Shown piece by piece: positions 44,961 to 56,605 of a stretch of 64,000 nt of DNA. Source of the DNA: Sepiola atlantica (lineage: Eukaryota > Mollusca > Cephalopoda > Sepiida > Sepiolidae). A program made the translations under genes and the position numbers. The DNA lies in NCBI GenBank assembly GCA_963556195.1, contig OY744521.1:133497788-133561787 (forward strand), read 5' to 3'. Position 1 is the stretch's first letter. Each line of letters opens with the position of its first letter. The notes under the pieces were generated by a model. That model made no database searches. It was not told the origin of the DNA and worked only from the letters and a program-made list of their open reading frames with translations.

Positions 44961-47130
44961 CTTAGAGGGAAATTTTGCGGCTTTCTGATATAAACTTTAA
45001 TTTTCCATTTTTCTACTCTATTTATATCTGTATTTGTCGCCTTTCTATTCGTTGTATTTATTACTTTCAATTATTTTTGCCCGCACTTACATGTATCATT
45101 CTGGGCTCTGCTACCAGCGTGTTAAATTAGCTGGTGAAGAAAGTACATAATCAGTCGATTTCATCAAGAATGATAACATCGCCGCCCCCAACGCCCAAAG
45201 CTGTTTCCGACACATCTCCTCATCTACCATTGTAAACACTGTCATTGTAAATTACTTTGCACCAGCTTTACTATTCGTTCTTCATCCATACTATTCTGCA
45301 TTTCATTCACAACAACTCTTGTTTTCTCCACATCGCTAGTCGAATAAAATGGTTTAAAACCTCTTCCTCCAAATTATTCCCTGTGTGTGTTTTATTGATC
45401 CGATGATATCTATGTGTCTGAATTCGCTGATAAATTCATAGACAGTTAGTTCTGCATTCTACTTATATCCAGTTAGAACATCCGGTGGATCTTCCTGGAT
45501 CTTTCGGACATAAAAGTGGCATCACTGTTCTAACTGTATCAGCTTTCTATTCTCTCACTATTGATGCAAAGGCTAACGTCAATGGAGCCGCAAATCTCTA
45601 TAGTGCTGATGTTGCTAGTATTCTCGGTATTCGTAGTCATTTTCTTATGTAACTGTTGTATTGTTGTTCAATTAATTCAACTTATTTTTCATCGGCCATA
45701 ATAATCTTGGGTACAACCAAACTTTAGACAGCAACACTTAAATCTTACCGGCAATGATGTTTTATAAATCCTCTCCAATCTATCTTCAGTAGTTTTGTGT
45801 GTATACTTACATTGGCTTCTATCATTTAGTGTTGTTTAATATAATACCCCAATACTTTTCACTTGCTTTTCTTTACCAGTTGTTATTCTTCACTTCCAAT
45901 CGAATACTTTACTTACTTTTGAAATCCTTTCACGAGCGTGACACCTTTTGATTTCTGTACCTTAAACTACATTCTTGCGATGCAATTAACTCATCTAACA
46001 GTTATAAAATTTGTATAGTTGCCTGTCTTCCCCTTTTTTGTACTGCAATATCAGTCATAGATAATCGCGTTATTATCAGATCTACAAACTTTTAATATCA
46101 TTTCCCTAACTAGTACGAGTAAAATAAGTTATATCGTGCAGAATCTGCAATACCAACCTGTAATATTTCACACTGTTTTGTATGCGTTCGCGTTGCAAAT
46201 CAAATCTTACACAAAGCATAATACTTCCTAACCATAACGCTCACTTCTTAAGGGATATCAAAGAATTCCATCGCCTGATCTATAAAGTCATGTAAGACTA
46301 ACCCGTATGAGTTGACAAGATCAAGACATACTACTGACAAATCGTTTTTTTTTATTTTAGCTTCAGATATTTAATTCCATATAAAAAAGCATGTTAAAGC
46401 ATCCAGACATACCAGGTATACCTGCCTTCTGATTTGATTCATCATTATATTCGTTTAATGTCATGATTCATCTAGCATGTACTTTAAACACGATTTTTCC
46501 GTCGATCTTTAATAAAAACACTGGTGTGAATTGCCCTATTTTTTTTTTATAAACTATCGGCAACATCCCTTTTTCTTCAAATTTCTTGGATTAGAAGAAA
46601 AACATCATTCTCAGTGTTGAACAGTATTTAAAAATCTTATAACACACACCGTTGTTAAATGGTACACTATTTGCTCTGGCTTTCTTCAAAAAATCGTTAC
46701 GTCTTTATTTCGCAAGTCTTTCATACTGAATTCACACCCTGGTTCCGTCGGTTTCTTAAAGCCATAGGTCTTTGGCAATTCATCCGTATGCTTTGGATGT
46801 GTGTACGTTTATTTCCAGCATTCATCTTGTTAATCTCTACAGCATTCTCGCTGTTTGTTTATTTATTCATCAAATAGAGTTTTTGAAAACCTGTATTGAT
46901 CTTCCACAAATTCTTTGCGACACTTGGTCTGTTCTTTTCTCTGTTCTTCTCGCCTTTCCTCTTGAATAAGCTCGTTGTGTCTTTTCTTTATTTCTTCAAA
47001 GAACAGTTTTAATCTTTCTTTTCATGTTCGTTTTCTTAAATCCACTCGTATCTTAATTCTATCTTTTCTCTGTTCATTCTGTTAATCCTTTTCTGTCTTC
47101 TGGGTGTCTTTTCCTTATTATTTACTCTTT

Positions 47131-50100
47131 TTCTTCTGTTTCTCTAACCCTAATCGTGCGTCTCTTTCTGTGTATTATCTGAACAGGAAAGATAAAAAAG
47201 ATGATAAGACTGAATGAGGGAAAACAAAAATACTCTGTATTTTGTTGGCGTACGCACCGAAATGTTCCTTATAAAAAACTATTCCACCATATTGCACGTG
47301 TCTATACGATATATGTCTATAACAACAATACAAAGAAACACATTTGTGCAACCAATTAGTGCCTAAGTTTCCTCACTGTATTTTGTCAGCACTCATGTGT
47401 ATATACAATTTCGAATATAGATAAGTAAAAGTGCACGTTTGGTTCTTAGTGGATTTTGTGGGGAGGTACAGATTTTGAGGCGTTGCTCGCCTGCGTCCGC
47501 ACATAACTCGAAGAGGTGAGCTTTTACTTAAATAGCACGTTATATCCTATTTTTTTCCAAATGTAACTCTACGTTAAATCGTAAAGAAACTATCAGTTGT
47601 TTATATTGGATATGTAACGAACCGGTTACTCGTCTATAGTCCGTCTCAGGGTATGGTTTGTGATTAAGAATTGATCAAGAAAAGCTGCAAATTGTCGAAG
47701 GGAGATTTGTTTTAAATCGCTTTTAAAATACTACCTTAGATAATTAGTAAGAAATGAGGTTTAGTACCCGGTAAAAAAGTTCTAAAGGAACTAGCTCCCA
47801 TGCCCATCGAATCCAATTTCAGTTCGAGTAGGTTTTCATATGATCAGAAACATTTTGCATTTTGGCAAATAGATTCATTACTGCCAGTTGACAACACAGG
47901 CATGCGAACTCTTACCTGCACTTAGACTATGTACTCAACTGGCCACATAAAAAATAAATGTGTGACTGAAGGAATTTCAGTGTCAAACTCTGACAGGACA
48001 ACTTAAAAGCTTGAGATGGAACACAAAAAAAAACGCATTTGGTGCCAGAAGAAATAGAAATAACTTGTAAAAATGTAGACTAAAACATAGAATTATATTA
48101 CAAATAATGGATCTGCGACTTTAACTGCTGATTAAGCATTATTAGATTGGGATAGTAGCCACGGGAGTTTAATAAGTTTACTTTCAATTTGTATAAATCT
48201 TTGGTTGTCATAAATAAACGCCTGTATGGAAAGTAACGACGACGGTTGTAAAATTCGGTCATTGTAAGAACTCCTTTTCTTCATGCAGTGTATTACATCA
48301 GCCGAAACGTTGTTAACATAAAATGTATCATGATGAAGAAAACAGTCCCTACAATGTGAAGCAGGTAGATATTTATGTTTTGTGTTGCTTTAATTTTATT
48401 TGAAATGTAAACAAAGGTAAATTATTCAAAGAATCTGAACTAAAGCATCACATTAAAACGTATCCTAGAAGCTAAAACGAATATAGCCTCCTATTATTGT
48501 GTTGGCTATACAATGTTTCTGTTGCTAGCGTATTTAATTAAATTAAATTAATGTTTTCTAAAAAGTCAGTTTTGTTTGAGTAGAATAAAAAAACATACAT
48601 GGCCAACATATCTCGACACGTGAAAGACAAAAACTAAAACTAAAACGATGAAACTCGACGCTAGTTTTACAGTTAATAAGTTGACAGCTAGAAAGTAAAA
48701 ATATAAAACTAGTGTTAAAAGGCATAGAAAATCTGAGCCAAAAAGAGAAAGAACATATGACCAGACTCAATAATTTAAAACAAACAAAAAGTTTCTTGTT
48801 GGCGTACGCGCCAAAATGTTACATGTCAGAAACGAGACAGTCGAATGACAGCCTGTAAGAAGTAGAGTTGAAATGCAATTAATGTTCAAATCACATATTC
48901 CACACTCACAGGTAGCGCATTACGATTTGCACACACAAGAATATTATAAATAATAAATCATATAGTCCCGATGGAGCCTTCACACTTGTACACAAAGAAA
49001 TTAAAATTAGAAATCAAAAATAAACAAAATGTTAGCCTGCTACGTAGTCTTATTCGAACTCGAATCTTATGACAGAAATATATTTAAATTTTTATTCTAA
49101 ACAGCAAAATAAATACATATCAAGCAATCTAGTAATTTTTGTCAGCAGATCCATTTTGAAAATGTTACCCATTTATCATCATCTAATACTCGTATGTTTC
49201 CAAAGATTGTATATGTTAATAAGCAAAAAAAAAGGAATATTAAACTCAATAAAAAAATGACAGATGAATTATGTAAAATAGGAAGTAAGAAAATACCATT
49301 TAAAATTGAGTGATTCGCGTGAATATACGTGCTTTAAATAATTATGCTATCGCTAAAGACTTATGAAGTATTTATTCAGGAAGATATTTGTTTATGAGCT
49401 TAGAAAAATATCACATGGTGCAGAGAGTGTCACCATTATTGTCTGTACATTAAACACACAATGAGTAATATTAATGAGCATAGACTGATTTGCGACAGAG
49501 AATTATCAAATTTCACACATATTTACTTAGTTAAATCACTATTTCACATCAGTTAGCTATTTATAGACCTATACTACATCCGGTTATGAAAAAGTGTCAA
49601 CAGTTTGGTGAGAGAGTAATTAGCCTGTGCGTCGGGAAAATAACTTTTGCAGAGGAATGTGCGAAAACTATTTTCGAAGTCAATATAAAGCCAGGAGTTG
49701 TTTAGAGAAATATCACCAAAAGTTGTGATACGATGGATACGATCGTGAATATTAAAACAATAAAAGGTTATTCGAAAATAATTTGAAATATCAGTTTCGA
49801 CTTCTCACATGTTAAATTTGAAATGGAACTTTTATTAGTTTCTCACAATTAAGTTTGAAATAGAATTTTCCTCGGTCAACGGACATATTGAATGAACGGA
49901 TGTACAGGCAATCTGTTCTTGTTCCTACCTCCGTCATTCTTCATAACATATATGAATTCCGAAACGAGGCTCGATAAGAATATTTTTATCAGATAATTAA
50001 AACCTCTTATCAAGTCGCCTCATTGCCTTTGACGCGCATCATTAGGGCCTTTTCTTAAATTGAAATATCAGTAAATTCGGCTTACAGCGTGACATTGCTA

Positions 50101-50200
50101 TAACGATAACAGTTATCATGCATACCCAATAACCCCGATAATTTAAACACCATTTATTTATATTATTTAGACTTTTTGAACTTATGATCACATCTCAACT
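47131..50200. other. AT-rich unassigned sequence
   Basis: No supported gene or repeat family. The 15-mer GTTGGCGTACGC occurs near 47,244 and 48,800 (TTGTTGGCGTACGC-CC(G/A)AAATGTT), suggesting two short copies of an unknown repeat. Short frames at 48,558-48,770 and 49,069-49,260 are unremarkable. Confidence 0.45.
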
Positions 50201-50600
50201 GCTATTCTCACAATATTTCGGCTTATGTAACCTTGGATAATCATTATGTCGAACTCAGGCATGTGAATGGAATCTATAATGAAACCCTTTATTTCATTCA
50301 CAGGGCTAGCTTGCTCTCGTCTCGTCAAGTAATAATCAGTTCAAGTAGCAGTTTTCCAATGGTTGGTGGTTTTATCCATAGAACGGGTAATACTAAAACT
50401 ACAATTTCGGTCATGGCTGGGGGAACAAGAGCAAGTTACTCCCGTGGAATAAATAAGGTGTTTCGTTCGAAATTTCGTACAAATGTCAGAAGTATGACAT
50501 ACAGATTCCCGAGTTCGACAAGAACAATACCTAAAGAAGGTCCGCGATTACATCGCCTCGGTCGGAACGAAGTGAGAATACAATCCGAGATGAAAACAGT
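50201..50600. repeat. Inverted pair of a dispersed repeat
   Basis: The left copy (50,201-50,330, same orientation as the plus-strand text at 31,720) and the right copy (50,440-50,600) face each other. Read on the minus strand the right copy gives ATTCTCACTTCGTTCCGACC, GATGTAATCG, GTCGAACTCGGGAAT and GTAACTTGCTC, matching the left copy's order. They could form a long imperfect hairpin. The 145-codon frame 50,233-50,670 that spans both arms is therefore not a gene. Confidence 0.6.
50531..50569 (+). ncRNA. Hammerhead-like fold in the right-hand copy
   Basis: CTAAAGA, then a helix with GCGAT-TAC-ATCGC, then CGGAAC. It occupies the same place as the core at 31,732-31,764. Both catalytic boxes carry changes (CUAAAGA, GGAAC), so activity is unlikely. 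Confidence 0.3.
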
Positions 50601-51569
50601 AGTTTTAATAATACAAAAAATACAAATTATCAATCGCCATTTTAAACAATCCGAAACAAAATATATTTAGAATTATTTGTTCAAAATCAATCAAGTTACA
50701 ATTATGTTTTTCGTTTAATTGGCGGCCGTATATCATCCGTTTCAAACGGCTTCACTATTTATTAATATTCGGATTATTATTATTAGGATTAAGTATACAC
50801 ACAACTGTTATATTGTCATTGTTTTTCTTTTCTATGTCGATTTGCTCACTTTTAAGGAATCTAGTTTTCTATGAAATTCGACGTTAAATAATCTGGTTGG
50901 AGTTGATTATTTCAAAGTGACTCTTTCAATTTTAAATTATGTGTATTTATTTGCTTGTTACTCTTTCCTCAAAAGACCAAATAGGAGATTATAAAACATT
51001 AGTTTTTAATAACTTATAAGTTCCGTAAAGATAGATGATAAGTTTAATATATGAGTTAAAATAAAATGAACACATTTCTAATGAATCCGAAAATACTTTT
51101 GTACTCATTTGTAAGAAAGATCACTTCTGCTCATGACAATTCACAATCTACTATTTCCTGACTATTTCCCCTGTAAAATAAAATAAAAATCTGCTACAGA
51201 ATATGTATTGAAAAATATATCAGCTGCATTTAATCGCTATTAAATTCGTAAAATCGTTCTAAATTAAATAATATCAATAAAGTCCACCCTGAATTTTGAA
51301 GATGGCTTCATTGAATTCAATCCATGAAAATTATTCTCTAAAAGATATACTTAAAATTGTTACAATACATTGTAAAATATATTACATTTTTTGCTTCATT
51401 TCTAACAAGGTTAACATTAATTTGTGGTATTAGTTTTTAGTTAGTTTTTAGTGTGCTTTACAAAATAATTGACTAAATATCCCATTAAAATATCTGACAA
51501 ATATACATGAATCCCGTCGTCACAGTAGGAGAAGTTAATCACTGGTCGTTTTTTTTTAAAAACAACAGT
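50601..51569. other. AT-rich unassigned sequence
   Basis: No gene seen. Confidence 0.5.
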
Positions 51570-51760
51570 GACGACATTATTGTAAGTCCACCAAGACTAA
51601 CACCATATGATGATTATTTGACAAATCAAATCGAAAGTACTCGCCAAAAATAAAATGAAAATGGAACAAGACAGTCGCGGAAAACACCAATTAAACCGAA
51701 ATTAAACATGGATTATTCAGTATGTAAAAAAAATAAAAAAGATTATTAATTTAATAATAG
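51570..51760 (+). mobile_element. Second copy of the Penelope-like 3' region
   Basis: ACTAACACCATATGATGA, CAAATCAAATCGAAAGTACT and the following A-rich tail match 17,625-17,700 in order and orientation. No GIY-YIG coding is recognisable upstream. It ends at the TC/TA array, as the first copy ends at a TA array. Confidence 0.65.
51607..51636 (+). ncRNA. Hammerhead-ribozyme-like core, second copy
   Basis: ATGATGA stands for CUGAUGA with C changed to A. ATTTGA/TCAAAT (51,616-51,621 and 51,626-51,631) form a 6-bp helix II with loop CAAA, and GAAA follows at 51,633-51,636. Compared with 17,648-17,677 the loop and the N of the first box vary while the helix pairing is kept, which is what a structured RNA would show. 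Confidence 0.5.
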
Positions 51761-51790
51761 TTGCCTGAAAAAAAATGCTGCCAAAATACA

Positions 51791-53215
<1,425 letters not shown>

Positions 53216-53216
53216 A

Positions 53217-54761
53217 TATGGAAGAGCTCAGCAAAGCCATCGACTCCCTAGCCAGCGGCAAGGCCTCAGGCAGCGATAACATCTCACCTGAGGTAGTAAA
53301 GTTGGCAAAGGGTAGCTCCCTCCTAGAGCACCTATATGGACTCTTGCTGCGCTGCTGGGAGGAAGGAACTGTGCCTAAAGACATGCGCCACGCTAAGATC
53401 ATCACGTTGTACAAGAACAAAGGAGAAAGAAGCGACTGAATCAATTACCGTGGCATATCACTGCTAAGCATTGTCGGCAAGGCCTACGCACGCTTCCTCC
53501 TCAACAGACTGCAAATTCTAGCTGATCGCGTCTACCCAGAGGCACAGTATTGCTTTAGACCCGCCAGATCGACAATAGACATGTTTTTTTCCATAAGACA
53601 ACTCCAGGAGAAATGTCGCGAGCAGAAGCAGCCTCTCTATCTGGCTCTCATCGACCTGACCAAAGCTTTTGACTTGGTCAGCGGATTGGATGCCCGCCCA
53701 AGCTTCTGAGCTTAATCGTGTCCTTTCATGAAGACATGAAAGGGACCGTCCAATTTGATGGATCGAGCTCTGAACCATTCCCGATCAAAAACGGTGTAAA
53801 ACAGGGATGCGTTCTTGCCCCTACGCTCTTCGGAATTTTTTTTTCCTTGCTCCTCTCGTATGCATTTGATGAGTCTGTTGACGGCGTGTTCATTCACACC
53901 AGGAGCAACGGTGGATTATTCAACATCGCACGTCTGCGAGCCAACACAAGGGTTCAGAAGGTTCTCATCAGTGATCTCCTTTTTGCAGATGATGCTGCCT
54001 ATGCTGCACACTCAGAGGAGGCCATGCAGCGTCTTGTTGACTGCTTTTCAGCTGCATGCAACGAGTTTGGACTGTCCATCAGTCTAAAGAAAACAGATGT
54101 AATGTGCCAGAACGTTAATGATGCTCCGAGCATCTCCATTGGTGAACACACCCTCATGGTTGTGGACGAGTTTACCTACCTCGGCTCGAAAATCGTAAGC
54201 AGCCTTTTCCTTGACTCTGAGCTTAACACAAGGATCGGCAAGGCAGCAACAGCAATGGCCCGCCTGACCAAACGAAATTGGAAAAATTGTATGCTGACTA
54301 CCAACAAAAAGATGCTAGTATACCGGGCAGTTGTGCTGAGCACACTCCTCTATGGTAGTGAGGCATTGACACTCTACTCTCATCAGGAACGCAGATTGAA
54401 CGCCTTCCACTTTCGTTGCCTCCGCAGACTCCTCGGTATCACCTGGCAGGATCGAGTCACCAACATTGACGTCCTGGCCAAGGCAGGATTGCCCAGCATA
54501 TATGCTATGCTGCGAGCTAGACGCCTCCGCTGGTTGGGCCACGTGCTTCGCATGAACGACGGCCGCATCCCCAAAAACATGCTATTTGGATAGCTTGCCA
54601 CTGGCGAAAGGCGTACTGGACGCCCCGCACTCCGCTACAAGGACGTCTGCAAGCGGGCTCTTAAAGCTGGCGGACTCAACCCCTCTCAGCTCGAGACCAC
54701 TGCCTTAAACCGCCATGGTTGGCGAACCGTCATCCGGAACATCATCAGTGCAGCTGAATAG
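53217..54761 (+). pseudogene. LINE reverse transcriptase, broken by three lesions
   Basis: In order: [20 protein letters not shown] (RT start), [49 protein letters not shown] (motif A), GVKQGCVLAPTLF (motif B), LLFADDAAYAAHS (motif C, FADD at 53,982-53,993), GLSISLKKTDVM, YRAVVLSTLLYGSEALTLYS, CLRRLLGITWQDRVTNIDVL, and RRLRWLGHVLRMNDGRIPKN. Lesions are TGA at 53,437 (just before INYRG), a small deletion with frameshift near 53,685, and TAG at 54,591 where relatives have Gln. All catalytic Asp residues remain, so inactivation is fairly recent compared with the other LINEs here. The N-terminal endonuclease is absent. Confidence 0.85.
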
Positions 54762-54968
54762 AGAAGAAACACCCGATGGAGGGAGAAGCGATCACGCAGG
54801 ACACAAAAGACAAGAGTCGCCCCATCACATGCTCACTGTTAAAAAAAACAGAAAGATGAGAAAAAAAGAAAAAAAAAGACTACACAGCCTGTTGCAGCCC
54901 TGGGTACGATTCTGACCAAGACCACGACGCGCATCCCCCCATGATCTCCCGAGATCGATCGAGCCAAC
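53217..54968 (+). mobile_element. 5'-truncated APE-type LINE (RTE-like)
   Basis: A GC-richer LINE fragment begins abruptly at the end of a TA array and is followed by another TA array at 54,973. It contains most of the reverse transcriptase and the region after it but no endonuclease, as expected for 5' truncation during target-primed reverse transcription. After the coding stop (about 54,760) comes a 200-bp A-rich 3' region. Composition differs strongly from the neighbourhood. The clade is uncertain: the LLYG..., CLRRLLGI and LRWLGHVLRM words suggest RTE or a relative. Confidence 0.85.
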
Positions 54969-54972
54969 AATA

Positions 54973-54996
54973 TATATGTTTTTATACGTATATATG

Positions 54997-55060
<64 letters not shown>
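54973..55060. repeat. (TA)n microsatellite
   Basis: TA run between the LINE and the foldback element. Confidence 0.97.
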
Positions 55061-55062
<2 letters not shown>

Positions 55063-55280
55063 TTATGAGCTTTAAAAAGACTAAATATACATTCGGATTG
55101 TACACATTATAAGTTATTTCGGCCTTAACTAGGTCTCCTCGGATGTGTTTCCAACCACAATTCAAACCTAACAGTTTGAATTGTGGTTGGGAACACATCC
55201 GAGGAGACCTAGTTACGGTCGAAATAACTAATAATGTGTACAATCCGAATGTATATTTAGTCTTTTTAAACCTCATAACT
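55061..55280. mobile_element. Foldback element, 107-nt arms with 6-nt loop
   Basis: The left arm (55,061-55,167) and right arm (55,174-55,280) are reverse complements with five mismatches, separated by CTAACA. Ends are AGTTATGAGC and GCTCATAACT-like (CCTCATAACT). TA dinucleotides flank both sides, compatible with a TA target duplication as used by Tc1/mariner-type MITEs, though the left flank is a TA array so this cannot be proved. A diverged single arm lies at 28,914-28,966. No coding capacity. Transcribed, it would form a nearly perfect 107-bp RNA duplex. Confidence 0.92.
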
Positions 55281-56274
55281 TATTCATGCTCTGTTTGAAC
55301 GAACATAGAGCTCTCTGATTCGAAATCCTATCGAAAATAATCGAACCTGAAAACTATATATATATATATATATATATTGGTTTTATTTAGGCAGCATATT
55401 TTTATTTAGAAAAACATTAGTAACTATTTTTAGTATTGGATTTAAGTACTATGTCTCTGTTGAACATTGCGTAAGTCAAGAGGTTAAGAACATACTTTTT
55501 TCTCACTGTAATTCACCAGTTAAGTACGGTATAGTGTAGCTGTTTTAGTGGTCTATCTGGATCCCAAGAATTACTTTCGTCTTGTTGGGTATCCAGCTCA
55601 GTGATGTTACTTAACGTTTCATCATCGAGGGAAGATGCACAATTCCTCGTATTAGCTAGCCGTGTCGGGTGTCCTTATTGCACTCTCCATACTATGTTAT
55701 TTTTTTTAATGGATCAAGGTTTACTGCTTAGACGAAGTATCCCTATGCCAGGTTGTCCTAACATACCCCTTTTTAGAGTGTCAGAAGGCACTCGACAATT
55801 GTGTATAGTAAGTAATTTAAACTGTCTGTGTGTATTTGTGGGTAGAGAATTATGGTTTAGTTATATATAGCATAATATGAAATTAAACAATAAAATAAGG
55901 TGCAAATCAAATTTTATTAGAATTCAAAGTTCAGGCAAAGTATCTTAAAATTATTAACTCATGAGTGTTCAAAGATAATTCTTCTCCTCGAAGGACCATT
56001 ACTGCAGGTTCAAAAATTACACTTTGAAAATATATAAAAATATATGCAAAAATGCATAAAAGTATATAACACGTCAAATATATCAGCCCAAAACATTACT
56101 AGGATTTTAAATTGTATGACTTAGATTTTATAGCTTTAACAAAAGTATGTTTTGGGCTGAGTCATTGTTTCATTTTATATTATGCTATTAATGCACTATC
56201 CAGTATATTGAGCTTCAGTTTTTATCCGGATGTTTCACTAATTAAAAGATATTAGTTGCCAGTTATATCTTCGT
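55281..56274. other. AT-rich unassigned sequence
   Basis: A short (TA)n lies at 55,355-55,377. A frame at 55,601-55,870 has no recognisable domain. Confidence 0.45.

Positions 56275-56605
<331 letters not shown>

Larger units (their letters stand above)
44500..47130 (-). mobile_element. Ancient LINE with restriction-like endonuclease (second family)
   Basis: The minus strand contains a full set of weakly preserved blocks in order: a basic N-terminal segment with RFSKTLFDE (about 46,890); KKPTEPGCEFSMKDLRNKDV (about 46,700-46,750); KARANSVP (about 46,640); KAGIPGMSGC (about 46,400-46,430); VVCLDLVNSYGLV (motif A, about 46,300-46,340); SKVWLYPRLLWPM (about 45,675-45,720); PRILATSAL then IVREYKADTVRTVM (about 45,490-45,610); LSSPANLTRW; and finally KRDMV...RRQVIYMELTLSLENNIKGA (about 44,810-44,930). 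The last block resembles the RPDMV...E(L)T(V)P endonuclease core of a RLE-type LINE group. Stops and frameshifts are dense, so it is much older than the element at 9.3-13.7 kb. Confidence 0.65.

Noticed and set aside
50233..50670. 145-codon open frame
   Set aside because: It spans both arms of an inverted pair of a dispersed repeat, and the peptide has no recognisable domain.
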